Shown: piece after piece, positions 33,785 to 45,369 of the stretch
Layout of the letters: each line of letters opens with the position of its first letter
How positions within the stretch are numbered: position 1 is the stretch's first letter
NCBI GenBank assembly: GCA_030998225.1
Contig: JAPYXD010000475.1
Coordinates: 744,001 to 808,000 of the forward strand
Source of the DNA: Diplolepis rosae
Lineage: Eukaryota; Arthropoda; Insecta; Hymenoptera; Diplolepididae
DNA length: 64,000 bases
Direction: 5' to 3'
Program-made: the position numbers and the translations under genes
Notes under the pieces: model-generated
Database searches by the model: none
The model's input: only the letters and a program-made list of their open reading frames with translations
Told to the model about the DNA's origin: nothing

Positions 33785-36185
33785 AAGTACCCAAGTAGGC
33801 AAAATTTTTGCCAAAAATCACACTGAATTACGATACATCATTACGGTTACCACCAGGAATATACAATAAATAATCACGATACATAATGGCAGCTATAATA
33901 AATTAACAATCAAAGCAACAGAGGAAGAGAATAAGGATCATAGAAAGTACGAGGAGTTTAGCCATATCAAGCTAACAAACCACTCCCACTTGAGAAAGAA
34001 ATTAATCACACCCACCGAGAGCAACCATAATGAATTATAATCCAATCACGTAAAGAAATGCAATGTGACACCTTACTGGACGCAGCGTATCACTAGCAGT
34101 CGAGACTCCCGACAACATGGCCAGAGCGTAACTTGAACCGCCCAGCGATAAGAAGACTCGCGACCGCCTGCAATGAATCATATATACTAAGCAGTTCTCC
34201 TGTATCTATATGAATGCCTATTACAAGTTCTTTATTAGACTTGCCAAAAACCCACAAGGCAGCGGGCCTTATACCAATGGATGCACCGACAAGATGGTTA
34301 TCATTATCAAAAACTCCATGGCAGCCCCGCAACAATGGCCACCTAATATACAAGTATTATTGGACATGCCACCATCATGGAGGTACAAGTGATACATATA
34401 GGTATGCAGAACAGCGAACTCCACATACGGTATGTTATCCGGTCAGAAAATTTTAAACGAACAATCAAATTCGGGCGATTCCATTAACATTAATTGAATA
34501 ATATCCGCGAAGAATAAAAGATGTGCGATGCTATATATCCATAAACCTTTAATCATGTGAATCAATCAGAATTGAGCCACATGACTAAGGGTTTCTCCGA
34601 ACTATAAGGGCACATATCTCCGTTGTTAACGCAATACTAGAAATAACCACAGAGATATTTCAAGTAATTGATTGACTAAGTAGTCAATGGGATAAGGCCA
34701 TAATTTTGTAAAGAAAATAAGTACGAGCACATCGATTAATAAAGCCATTCTTGGTAAAACCGGGTAACGCAAAACCTAACCATGAATCTTCTATTACAAA
34801 TTACCCGATTTGGCCAATAAATAGGCTCGTGCCAGCCAAATTAACCTAGAAATAAGCAATAGATGGATTTAATAAAATAACTATAAAAGGATTTCCCAGA
34901 ATTCGGATTATAATCAGATTATAAACTAAGAACTAGGGTAGAACTCTTTAAAAAATTTTATATTTAGTAAATTGAAGAAAGAGTTTTAATCACGCTGAAC
35001 TAAGTTAATGTTTTGAGGCAACTAAAGTTTTACATGAAATCTTTGAATAATAATTTTATGACAAGTGTTATAAAAACTGCTTACAGCTTCATAAAATTAA
35101 GAAAAGTTCAGAAAATGCAGTGCATTTTGGCAATTTTAGGATACTCATACCAAAATTCATCCTAAGGATCGTCAAGTTTTACGTTAACCTTTACAACATG
35201 AAAATTTGAAGGTTTCTAACAGAATCCGACTATCATAATTAAGAGATAATGTCTATAAAGTCATGTATATGTGTATGTTGTGTGAATTATGTGTGAATTA
35301 CACATATATGCATGCATATATGCCTATATACATGTATGATGTCATGAAGGTATGACAGGGCATGGCTATTTAAACCACTACCATAAAAGCATCAATAAAA
35401 CGTAGCAGCATGAGTGCTCCTCAAGCAGTATGCTGCCCTGCTAAATCTTCATTAAGCTCGGAATTGAATTCGGGTGGTCCTGTGGCTAAAACGATGAAAT
35501 TCCCCGCGTAACCTAAAAATACTTCATCAAAAAGCTATACACCTTCAATTATGTACACCAATCGGATTTGGTCTACATAATTTAGGGTCCCTGCATGCAT
35601 GCATGCACACATACGTACGTACGTGTGTACGCAGGTGTGTAGATGGGGTCAGCAATCATGGATAGACGAGCCCATAATTAAAAATACGATAATTATAACC
35701 TAAAACTAATAATCAATAATATAAGTAATTCTAAGATTATAGTTAGGTGCTATCGCGCCACCTTTGGTACAGATTTCCAGGCGATAGCAATCAACAATAC
35801 TACCAAAGGGGTCGCAGTAGAAATATAAGAAAAATATATATATTAAATATATTAAGTTCATTTTAAATTAATTAAATTCTAAAGCTACGGGAATCAGAGA
35901 AATAAAACACGAAAATCAGAGAGACAAGCAGAGGGCAACATATAGGAAACAAAAATTTTGAACGTTCCTCGTCTGCCAATCTCTCAAGCTATTATATACG
36001 TTTAAAAATTTTTATTCGCAAATAAATGAAGGACAACTTATGTATAAAAATATATAAAAATAATAATATAATAATATATAAATATATAATATATAATAAA
36101 AGTATATATAAAGATAAGTAATCACAGCTAACTTAAAGGTATGAAAGCATCAATATGAAGACAGGAATTTACAATAACGATAATA
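33785..36185 (+). other. Extra region in the gypsy element, left part, AT-rich and noncoding
   Basis: This is the first 2.4 kb of the DNA between the two polypurine tracts. It has no supported ORF. It contains simple-sequence patches: TATATG-type at about 35265-35340 and alternating GCATGCATGCA / ACGTACGT at about 35590-35640. The 60-80-codon frames at 34090-34460 overlap each other and look fortuitous. Confidence 0.5.
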
Positions 36186-37600
36186 TTAGTGGTAGCTGGG
36201 AGGCAGCACCGGATCCTCCGTTGGCACCAGGACTTCTTCAGGCCTCGGGTCTGAAACAAGAATTAATAAATAAGAAACAGGAAATCGAAGACAAGAAACA
36301 GAAAGGAAGAAGGGAATTTTAAATGGAACAAGATTGGCATCATAGTATGTCCCGCATCGGCACGGGAGGACATGGAAGGAGCCACGCAGGTAGCGCCCGC
36401 AGTGACAGAAATCCCCCATGTACCAGGCACCAATGAAACATTCAAAAACAAAGAGGAAATAATAAATAAAATATGCCAAATCAAGGTAATTCCAATGAGC
36501 ACACGACGACTTACCCAAGGCAAACAGAAGGCACCAGGGATGAGTGTATACACTCCTGCATGCCAGGCGTGCCTACATGCGCTTCCGTAAGCGCCAGCAG
36601 CTCCAGTGCTCGACGGCGTGCCACCTCCTGCGCTCGTCTAGCAGCCTGGATGGCTAGAGAGCGCCAGCACCTTCTAATTAGTCTATTTCGGCGCCCACCT
36701 CGGTTCTCCCGGGCCACCCGACTCCAGTTTTGTTGGAGCTGCCCCTGCTGAACAATCTCCGTCGCCAGGAGCAGCACCCGAGCCAGGAATAAGCCCGGGG
36801 AGCACCGCAGAAAGTTCCGTGGCCGCCCCTGCACGCCTGAAACAAAAAGAAAAAGGATAATTAAAGATTAACGATTGAAGAATGACGTAGTAGCCCTAAG
36901 GCACCACCCTATTCCACGCACCTAAGCCAACCCCACCACTAAACCTCGACATTTTAGGGCGTCCTTACACCCTAAGATGCGGTGTTTTAGCTCCAGGGAG
37001 GCTACGCGTAGCAGAACACCGGGACTCCGCGAATCGAGAACCCTGACAACGGCAAAGGAGTCGTGGGAGACTGAGGAATTAATCAACTCCTGACAGGCCA
37101 GGGTCATTGATTCGATAGCCCGGCTGGGACGAACGCCGCGCACCGATACATAAAAAACCCCCAGTCGATCTTCAATCTCCAAAATCCGCACTTGCAAGCT
37201 GTCACGTCGCGGCGCAAACAGGGCAGGGTCCCCGGACGAAGAAGATGAACTGGAGACACTCGGCTGTAATAAAGAGAGGTCGAAATCCGCAACCGAGTCA
37301 ATTAAGGAACGATCAATAAGAAGACCGGAGGCTTGAGGGCTAGAGTAATCGAGTGCCCCGAACCACTCAGCTAGTAGAGAGTCCAGAAAGTCCCCGGCGC
37401 CTGACATCTTGACCCGAACCAAGACACTTCACGAATGCGGCACTACCCGAACCAATTATGCAAATTAAAAATGGGCACTTACCAGCTCCTTCAGGCACCG
37501 ACGTAGCCCCCCTCACTAAGGAGAGAGGGTAGCCCTGATCTTGGCAGTGCTCCTCGTAAGAGATGGTCCCTGAGCTTGACGATGACCCATCTCCTGCCAT
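36186..37600 (-). CDS. Candidate spliced antisense gene in the gypsy cargo
   Basis: On the minus strand I can place four exons with GT-AG junctions: 37600-37483 (ATG at 37600, donor GTAAGT), 37407-36922, 36836-36515 (acceptor TTTCAG, donor GTAAGT) and from 36250 (acceptor TTGTTTCAG). Introns are 75, 85 and 264 nt. Exon 2 holds an open frame from its own ATG (SGAGDFLDSLLAEWFG near the start), and exon 3 an arginine-rich frame (RRNRLIRRCWRSLAIQAARRA). The frames do not join cleanly: the first junction leads to an early stop, and exon 2's frame stops exactly at its donor. It may be several small products or a noncoding RNA. No family is recognised. Confidence 0.45.
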
Positions 37601-38123
37601 GGCTGCCGTAGACTGAGGAGAAAATCATCCCCACGACCCAGCATGCAACGAGAGGACATCATGCCAACCATGCAAAAAACCCCACCAAGGCAGAACTCCT
37701 AGGGCACACGTGCACTACCACCCAGAACAAGATCCAAAAATTCGCCATGTCAACTTCTACATAAAATTGACTCATGGCAACTGCAGCATAGCATCACTAT
37801 CCAACATCTTCGAAAAATTACATCATCCTGCATCAGCTGAATCCTCAGATAACACCATTCTCAGGATACAAGTAGCCTAGTAGAAAAGAACAAAATACCA
37901 GAAACGCTCTGTCAAATTAATAACAAAAACTACTTCAGTCCCTGCAGTCATCAACATGCAGCTACAAAATAACATCACTATCTACCAGGAACTATTTACT
38001 TACCAAAGAGATTCCGGAAGTGCAATCCACACCACAAATTATGGGGCCCACAACTTAATATAGAACGCCCACTACACTTTTTACGGAAGACACTTATTAT
38101 TTCATCGAGGACGATGATTATTC
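37601..38123 (+). other. Extra region in the gypsy element, right part
   Basis: This lies between the antisense unit and the polypurine tract. On the minus strand it would hold the promoter of the antisense unit. No TATA box or ORF is clear. Confidence 0.4.
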
Positions 38124-38137
38124 TAAGGAGGGAGGAC
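38124..38137 (+). promoter_or_regulatory. Polypurine tract at the 3' LTR
   Basis: TAAGGAGGGAGGAC sits directly before TGTTAC of the 3' LTR, where the plus-strand primer is expected. It is identical to the copy at 33771-33784. Confidence 0.82.
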
Positions 38138-39957
38138 TGTTACATCCCAGTAACTTTTAAAATTTTATATTGCCCCTGTGCAAGGGCAATGCGCCAAACA
38201 CCGAGGATAACGAGGAAGACATCATTCAAGTATAAGAGTGTTCCTATGATAAATTATCACATGGACCGGGTAGCTGTGCGCATGAGGTAAACCTATGTAT
38301 ACCTCACGTCGACGAATCGGTTTGACATATGGTAATAAGAGATGAAGAAGAACAGCGCCCTGTCTATATGGTAATTGCACCCGTGATAATGAGTCAGTAA
38401 CTCACACCGGGAGCCGATAAAGTAGTAACGCCGTGCTAATAACCTAATGAGAGAATGAGAAGTTATCGGCACAGCCTCACTAATTATAATGACTAAATAT
38501 TATAATCATTATTATATTAATATTAATTATGTATCAACATTACATCAGTACTATTATTGATACCTCAGGTAGTAAAATAGTATTGATCAATATTATCGCC
38601 ATTATGTATTGATTGCCGATGAGTCGATCACGATCAATGAATAAAAATCGATCATTGATTATGGATCATAGATAAGAAATCGATTGACTGATCATTGGCA
38701 ACCAATTAATGATCATACTTCATAAAATAAGTAACACAAATTGTAAACAAATAAATGCAGAAATGAGTAATTATAAATGCATTTATTTGGAAACTAGATA
38801 TAAAATTGGGCAATAGAAGAGATGAACTCATGAACCCTTGCAGAGATCGTGCCTGGCCACCGATTCGCAATTCGTACGTGCCTTGCCACCGATTTGCGAT
38901 TCGAACGTGCCGTGCCACCGATTTACGATTCGAACGTGCCGTGCCACCGATTTACGTTGATCTGCTCCCACTAATAGAAGCATCAATAGTATATATACCC
39001 CAGATTCACCTCTGGAGGTTTGTCATTAAGTTCCGAACAGTTGTACGGTTGTTAGGTCCGGACCGGTAATTCAACGTCGTGAGCAGACCCTTCGATAAAC
39101 GTAAGTCTCAGTGGATTTCTATGAGCAACTCAACATTCGGTACTTGGTAAATAAAATCCTTGGTCCTTAAGTGGTGCAAGTCCGGAAACCGTAGTGCTAG
39201 ATAGTTCCTTTGGATTACGTGCATCGTCGTATTTAGTCGTGTCGGTTAATATTGATTCATTTCTGAAATCGGGACGAACTAACCTATCTTGTTAACAAGT
39301 GCATGCCTGATTCATTTCTCGTGTACTTAACAAGATACGTAAGCGGATAATTGATCACATCAGTCGCTGGTGGACTTGCATCCCTTACATCAACTATCCT
39401 GCAAGGATTTGTGCGCGTTGACTTGCAACAATAGGAGTAATAAACGACAATTCTCTCTTTTGCCCTCTAATTTAGGAGGTAGACAAGTAAGTTATACATA
39501 TAAATAAGCATCTCAAAACTTATTATATTATCTATAACACTGAATGTGGTGCGTGAGTTGTATACCTAGGCATCTCAAAACCTAGTATATTAGCGTAACA
39601 CGTACACAATCAACTGCGAAAGTGACATATATATAGGCATCTCAAAACCTGTATATTTGGCTCGTAAACGCATAAAACTCATAAAATTGCCTTCTCATCC
39701 GAGAAGTAGTATAGTTTACCACCTAAGTAACAAACTGTGCAACATTCTATTTATTTATAATAAATTATCATTTTTATTTACAAATTCAGTGTTTTATTAT
39801 CATTGTGAACAACTCAGGGCCCATAGACCTGACAAGTGACAACGTACCCACAAACAAAAATAAATTATCAGGCCTTACCAACCTGATATAATCAGCCTAC
39901 CGCTTCCCTTACATCCAATTATCCAACCTACCCTCGCCTTTTGCTCGGGACGTAACA
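38138..39957 (+). repeat. 3' LTR of the large gypsy element
   Basis: It is the partner of 20455-22274, of equal length, with five differences seen. It is followed by the ACAG duplication at 39958-39961 and carries the same 29-bp repeats and hairpins. Confidence 0.92.
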
Positions 39958-40137
39958 ACAGGAGAAAAATTTTAATACTTTAGTAAAGAAAGTTTTCTGA
40001 AAAGTTGTAGCTCAATCAGATTAATAGCCAAAAAGTTACCAATGTTTTAAATCGCAAACAAACGGTATAGAGGTCAAATTAGATACGAAAAAAAATAATA
40101 ATAGCAACCTTCTTTTGTTTTCTTCTAAGATATACTT
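39958..40137. other. hAT internal segment between two insertions
   Basis: This short AT-rich piece of the hAT interior lies between the gypsy element and the LINE. It ends in TCTAAGATATACTT, the LINE target duplication. Confidence 0.7.
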
Positions 40138-40318
40138 TTTTTTTTTTTTTTTTTTTTTTTTTATTTGTAAGCTTTCAAATCATATACAGATTTATTCGCT
40201 ATATAATAAGAGAAAACAAAATACATTTAATTAAATAATATACATTGATAAATATTGTATATACGTATCTAACTTTGAACTTTGGGATGGAATATTTGTG
40301 TTTACCTTAAGCGTTATA

Positions 40319-43300
40319 CTAGATGCGCAGAGAGCAATTATTCAGAAAATTAAGTATGTAGAAGCACGCTGTTATTTTGGGTTCTTTAATTAGAACGTTT
40401 ATACTGAGCGGGGGTTGTAATTTTAGTTTTGCTAGGTGCTTGTTCATTATAACTCTCTGATCTATATATAAGGGACAATGCCATAAAATGTGATCTATGT
40501 CTTGAGAGTTATAAGAACACGGGCAGCTAGGATCATTTATAATTGATACTCTTGCAAGAGAGGCGTTGAGATTGTAATGATTCGCACGGAGTCGATTGAT
40601 CGTTACAATTAGGTCTCTTGGTAATCTTTTGTTATAAAACCACGGCTTTCTAGAATCAGTATAGAATTCATTAAAATAAATTTTACCCTTGTCAGGATCT
40701 AAATTAAGGAGTACATCATTTGAGTTATAATACATATCACGTTTGAACTTTTCCGCTAAGTCAGTATACGGGAGTTTATCTAAATCTGTAGGCCTGCAGT
40801 TCGCCGCTAGTTTAGCCTGTGTATCAGCAACATCGTTACCTGAGATTGCTGAGTGAGAGGGAATCCAGTAGAGTTGGATATCCCCAGTTTCACTTTTTCT
40901 TTGTTGAAATTCTAGGTATTTACGTTTAATTTCATATAAGTAAAAATTTGTTTTGATGTTGTAAAGAGGCCTTTGCAGGCTTTCAAGTACGCTCAGCGAA
41001 TCACACAAAACGTAGTTGCAGACATCGACGCTTTTAAGCGCAAGGTCTAGAGCGTCCTTTACCGCGATACATTCTGCTGTGAAGACCGACGTTTTTTTTG
41101 GTAGACTCCTTTTGATAACAAAATTTTTCTTTGAGTTTACGCAAGCCGACCCTGTCGACATAGAGGTGGGGCTTTTGCTTCCGTCTGTGTAAAAGACATT
41201 GGTAAACGGAGAGTCTAGTTCATCACATATTTCCCTTAAATTTTTATGTTGATTATCTAGTCTCGCGAAAGGTACAGAGGAATTGATTACGTCATAACTA
41301 TACGTATACATGTTATAATTCTGTGATTTTATTATATTTTTAGCTGAGCGAAATACATTGTGAATGCACGTTTCAAATAGGCGTTTCTTTTTGCGTTTAT
41401 TCTTTTTAGTTAAAGCATAATATTTTTTAGTGGATTTATTCACGAGTAAGCTTTCATTTGATATAATTTTAGAAACGTACGTTTTGCCTAGAAATCTAGC
41501 CCTCTCAGAAATAGACGGTAATTTGGACTCAGCTAATAAAATTTTGATCGGTGTCGTTTTACGAAATCCCAGTGCTAGTCTTATGGCATTGTGTTGAATA
41601 CCCTCTAATTTTTTTTGTTGATCCTTCCGCGTAGGATAGTAAACAATAATTCCGTAATCCAGGATAGACCTCACATAACTTTTATAAAGGTTGAGTAGGG
41701 TGGTTGGATCCGCTCCCCACCAGATTCCTTGTAGGTACTTGATTATGTTAGATGCTCTGTCACATCGTGATTTGACTTTATTTATTTGAGGAACAAATGA
41801 GAGCTGGTAATCAAATATTATTCCAAGGAACCTAGTAGATTCGCTGGATTTGATTATTAATTCACTCACTTGAAGTTCTGTCTCTCCGGGTTTTATACCG
41901 CGTTTATTGAAATGCAAGAAGACGGTCTTCTCAGAGGCCAAGAATAGATCAATGTCGGCAAGATTATTTTTTAATATCACTATCGCTTTTTGTAGTGACT
42001 TTAGATTACTCGAATATAGGGCAATATCATCTGCAAATTGAGAAATCGAGACCCGGATCGAGATGTCTTTGATGATGTCAGCTACATAGGTAATATATAA
42101 AAGTGGACTCAACACTCCTCCTTGGGGAACTCCTTTGTATGTCTTTTTAGGATCGCTAAGCTCGTCTGCGTAAACAAATCTTTCCATTGTTATGAAGCTA
42201 ATGAATTTAACCAATATGACAGGACATCCTATTTTCGCAAGTTTATCGAGTAGTATTCTGATATTAACATTATCAAAAGCTCCTTTAACATCAAGGAACG
42301 CTGCGTACATATCTTTGTTTTTTTGAAAGGCTAATTGAACGCTAGTAGTTAGACTTAGTAGATTATCTTGACAAGATAGGCCTTTGCGAAAACCACTTTG
42401 ACTATTAGGTAGTATATTTTGGGTTTCTACCCACCATTGGAATTTGTTTTTTATCAACGTTTCAAACAGTTTGCAAAGAGACGAGGTGAGAGCAATAGGC
42501 CTGTAGCCTTTGCTCTCGGGCTTCGGAATTAGATGTACATATGACTTTTTCCAGTCACTTGGAAAATCGCTAGAACTATACATTTCATTAAAGATGTCAA
42601 CGAGTATGAGTTTGTATTTTATTGGTAATTTTTTTAGTGTGAAGTAGTCTATGCCATCCAAGCCTGGTGATGAGTCTGTATTCCGAGAGTCCAAAGCGTG
42701 ATTAAATTCGGCAAAGTTGAAGGGCCTTTCAAGAAATTCGTTAAACTGACAGTTCGGCAAGTAGTTAGTATCAGGCGGTGTTTTAACTGGAGGACATATC
42801 TTGTTTAGTGCTTCAAGTTTTTTGTCGAGTTGTAAATTTTCGGGCACATGTGAGGCATTAACTTTGATCCATTTATTTTTCAATATCTTGCTGGTGTTCC
42901 ACACATAACGACTGTCAGTCAAAAGATTAATAGTGCTTGCGAATTTAACAAAACTTTCTTTCTTTTTCTTTTTGAAGGTTCTTCGTGCTAGAGCTAAAAG
43001 TCTTTTGTATTCGATAAAGTCGGAGAGATCTTTGGATCTTTCCCAAGTTCTAAACGCGGCCTTTCTTTGCCTTTTGACTTCGGAACACTCCTCGTCCCAC
43101 CACGGGACAGGATTTCGGTGTATTTTGATATTCACGAATTTTTTCTTTGGTGTATTGCCAGTGATAATTTCGGTTAGATGATTGACAAAGTATTCATATT
43201 TATGACTGGCGCTTAAGTTGTCGTAATTGTTCGATAAAAATTTTTCGTATGAGGTATCTAATTGCTGCACAACATTATTCCAATTGGTTTGAGTAGATCT

Positions 43301-44014
43301 GATTTTATGGCTTTTCTTGTGATAGATGTGTCTTTCTAGGCTTACATTGACATATATAGGGTAATGATCTGAGCCCCAAGTTTCATCGTTAACCTGTACA
43401 TCAATTTTTTCAGCAATGTTGTTACTAGAGAGAATTAAGTCTATGTTTGAAATAGAAGTAGTGTCAATGTGGGAGTAGCTATCTGAATTATGAATGAACA
43501 GATCATTTTTGTCTATACATTCGAGTAGATTTTCTCCATTCGTGTCTGTTTTATTACAATTCCAGCTTATATGATGAGCGTTGAAATCACCCATGAATAT
43601 GCAATTTTTTTCTTTTTTGATATTAACGAAAAGTCTTTCCCATTGTTCAAGAGTAAAGATGGGACCTGGGGCTCTGTAACAGGCAATGAGGCTAAAGACA
43701 GGGTTAACATTTGTTATTTGTATTCCGCAGATTTCAAACGTTTCATGAGGTACATCAAAATTCTTAATTTCTCGATAAGCTAAATTCGAACGAATCAAAA
43801 GTATAGTTCCGCCCCCGGTTGAATATGTTCTATCTAACCTGTAGTTGACAAATCCTGAGAAATTTATGTTGGAGATTTTCGGTTGAAGTAGACTTTCTAC
43901 ACAGACGAGCATATCGATGTTTGATAAAGCTCTTTCAATATCTTCTTTATGCTTCAGGAAGCCTCGGGCATTCCAATACAAGATTTTCAGAGGTTTGGTT
44001 GTGGTAGTATTCAT
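40319..44014 (-). CDS. I-type LINE ORF2: endonuclease, RT, RNase H
   Basis: It has 1231 codons from ATG at 44014. The N-terminal AP-type endonuclease starts LKILYWNARGF, with MGDFNAHHISWN near residue 140 and SDHYPIYV near 215. The RT has SSPGLDGIDYF, GYRPIALTSS and QFADDIALYSS (near 42040-42010), with catalytic FADD intact. RNase H follows, with VFYTDGSKSP near 41190. A C-terminal cysteine-histidine motif, CPCSYNSQDIDHILWHC, is near 40520-40470. No stop or frameshift is seen. The ATG overlaps the ORF1 stop as ATGA, which suggests termination-reinitiation for translation. The protein nicks target DNA and copies the LINE RNA in place. Confidence 0.93.
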   Translation of the reverse strand: MNTTTTKPLKILYWNARGFLKHKEDIERALSNIDMLVCVESLLQPKISNINFSGFVNYRLDRTYSTGGGTILLIRSNLAYREIKNFDVPHETFEICGIQITNVNPVFSLIACYRAPGPIFTLEQWERLFVNIKKEKNCIFMGDFNAHHISWNCNKTDTNGENLLECIDKNDLFIHNSDSYSHIDTTSISNIDLILSSNNIAEKIDVQVNDETWGSDHYPIYVNVSLERHIYHKKSHKIRSTQTNWNNVVQQLDTSYEKFLSNNYDNLSASHKYEYFVNHLTEIITGNTPKKKFVNIKIHRNPVPWWDEECSEVKRQRKAAFRTWERSKDLSDFIEYKRLLALARRTFKKKKKESFVKFASTINLLTDSRYVWNTSKILKNKWIKVNASHVPENLQLDKKLEALNKICPPVKTPPDTNYLPNCQFNEFLERPFNFAEFNHALDSRNTDSSPGLDGIDYFTLKKLPIKYKLILVDIFNEMYSSSDFPSDWKKSYVHLIPKPESKGYRPIALTSSLCKLFETLIKNKFQWWVETQNILPNSQSGFRKGLSCQDNLLSLTTSVQLAFQKNKDMYAAFLDVKGAFDNVNIRILLDKLAKIGCPVILVKFISFITMERFVYADELSDPKKTYKGVPQGGVLSPLLYITYVADIIKDISIRVSISQFADDIALYSSNLKSLQKAIVILKNNLADIDLFLASEKTVFLHFNKRGIKPGETELQVSELIIKSSESTRFLGIIFDYQLSFVPQINKVKSRCDRASNIIKYLQGIWWGADPTTLLNLYKSYVRSILDYGIIVYYPTRKDQQKKLEGIQHNAIRLALGFRKTTPIKILLAESKLPSISERARFLGKTYVSKIISNESLLVNKSTKKYYALTKKNKRKKKRLFETCIHNVFRSAKNIIKSQNYNMYTYSYDVINSSVPFARLDNQHKNLREICDELDSPFTNVFYTDGSKSPTSMSTGSACVNSKKNFVIKRSLPKKTSVFTAECIAVKDALDLALKSVDVCNYVLCDSLSVLESLQRPLYNIKTNFYLYEIKRKYLEFQQRKSETGDIQLYWIPSHSAISGNDVADTQAKLAANCRPTDLDKLPYTDLAEKFKRDMYYNSNDVLLNLDPDKGKIYFNEFYTDSRKPWFYNKRLPRDLIVTINRLRANHYNLNASLARVSIINDPSCPCSYNSQDIDHILWHCPLYIDQRVIMNKHLAKLKLQPPLSINVLIKEPKITACFYILNFLNNCSLRI

Positions 44015-45369
44015 TTTGACAGGGAGAAAGAGTCGGGATTGTCGGACATTTCTTGATCTTCTATTGAGCTGAGGTCACTTGTATTGTCAATCAGTTCCAG
44101 TCTTTTGATTAATTTAGTAATGCGGGCCTTTAGACTACTATCTACGACTAAAGGGTGAGTGTCAGTGAGCATTTTTATGAGATCAGAGGTTTCGGAGGTA
44201 TATTGGTGGGCAAGTCCAGGTATATCTTTGTTTCCGTATGCGTCTCTAAGAAAAGCAGCTAATGTGTAAAAATCCAGTCGATAGTCGTTGGAATTAACTG
44301 TAAAAAAATTTTTTGCTGGAGCAAGCTGAGCGTCGATTTTATCTTGAAGGCGTTCTTTTTTTTCTAATTTGCTTGATCGTTTCTTACTAGGAGTTACGAA
44401 TGGAGAATTATCTTTATGACGTTGATCTTTATTTTGCTCTTCTTCGTGGTTGGATATTGTAGAGCTAGATATAACACTGCTTGTACGTTTGATGCCGGCG
44501 CCAAGAGAAGTACTCGGACCTACCGTTTGCACAGGCGTGGCTACGGTTTCTACCCTTTCGCCTTCCATGCCGGCTGATTTTTGGATTTGCGTGTCTTGTG
44601 AATCGTTGTTTTTCTCTGCGGCATCATCGATTTGTTTTTCTTGATTTGAGAGTTCTTGTGTGTTATTTTGCTCGTTCGAGGTCAAATTATAGGGAGAGCT
44701 TAGTGTTGGGCAGTCTTTGGCAAGGTGACCTTCTTCCTTGCACAGAAAGCAGGCCGCCTTGTCGCTCGAAAAGTAAATCCAATAAGTTGTTTCGTCATAA
44801 TCAATTTTCATGCTTTCTGGTAATTTTCCGATATCGTCTGGATTTAGATAGACTTGACGCCTAAAGCTCATTACATGTGCGTACTCTGGATCTCTTATAC
44901 TGGCCTTGATGCAACTGATTGTTGATACTGGTGTAATGCCGAGCGCTTTAATTTTGTCGTCGATGATAAAGTGAGGAATAACGGGGCACACATTCGATAT
45001 TATGACTCTCTTAGCTTTAGATATAAGTGGTCTCAGTGTAATTGTGTGTTGGCCAATGTTTATTTTCATATTGGTGTCCGTGAGTTGCTCGACTAGGTCT
45101 TGGCTGCTCAGATATATACAAATTCTTCCGTTGGAAATTCTCGAGACAAATAATACGTTGGATGGTTTGACGATTTTACCAATAGCAAGGGTGTAGTCTT
45201 TTATTGTCAAATTATCTATAACTTCAGTAACAACTGCTTGATCTTTTTTCGGGAAATGAGTTTGTTGTGCCATTCTAGCGTATGATGTCTTGGCTTGAGT
45301 TTCATTGGTTTTGGTTTGAACTTGAGTTACATTACTATGTGTTTTGGGGCCCTTGGGATCAAGGGTCAT
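44011..45369 (-). CDS. I-type LINE ORF1: nucleic-acid-binding protein
   Basis: It has 452 codons from ATG at 45369. The middle carries a single CCHC zinc knuckle, CFLCKEEGHLAKDC, near residue 209, after a region of the type found in LINE and retroviral gag-like proteins. Lysine- and serine-rich low-complexity parts follow (SKKRSSKLEKKERL). It would coat the LINE RNA. The stop overlaps the ORF2 start by four bases. Confidence 0.88.
   Translation of the reverse strand: MTLDPKGPKTHSNVTQVQTKTNETQAKTSYARMAQQTHFPKKDQAVVTEVIDNLTIKDYTLAIGKIVKPSNVLFVSRISNGRICIYLSSQDLVEQLTDTNMKINIGQHTITLRPLISKAKRVIISNVCPVIPHFIIDDKIKALGITPVSTISCIKASIRDPEYAHVMSFRRQVYLNPDDIGKLPESMKIDYDETTYWIYFSSDKAACFLCKEEGHLAKDCPTLSSPYNLTSNEQNNTQELSNQEKQIDDAAEKNNDSQDTQIQKSAGMEGERVETVATPVQTVGPSTSLGAGIKRTSSVISSSTISNHEEEQNKDQRHKDNSPFVTPSKKRSSKLEKKERLQDKIDAQLAPAKNFFTVNSNDYRLDFYTLAAFLRDAYGNKDIPGLAHQYTSETSDLIKMLTDTHPLVVDSSLKARITKLIKRLELIDNTSDLSSIEDQEMSDNPDSFSLSK

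Larger units (their letters stand above)
20455..39957 (+). mobile_element. 19.5-kb Ty3/gypsy endogenous-retrovirus-like element (errantivirus type), TSD ACAG
   Basis: Two 1820-bp LTRs (20455-22274, 38138-39957) start TGTTAC and end GTAACA. The 4-bp duplication ACAG flanks them. I count five differences between the LTRs by eye, so the insertion is young. Order: LTR, primer site, 1.65-kb leader, small ORF, gag, pol (protease, RT, RNase H, extra region, integrase), zinc-knuckle ORF, env, polypurine tract, 4.3 kb of extra DNA with a candidate antisense gene, second polypurine tract, LTR. Gag and the small pre-gag ORF each carry one nonsense codon; pol and env are open. Confidence 0.92.

Noticed and set aside
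35590..35640. CRISPR-like or regulatory array from repeated GCATGCATGCA / ACGTACGT
   Set aside because: It is simple alternating sequence without spacers.
36186..36518. 110-codon minus-strand frame ending in a PPSY motif
   Set aside because: Most of it is probable intron between a GTAAGT donor and a TTTCAG acceptor, and the exon 3 frame does not lead into the PPSY frame.
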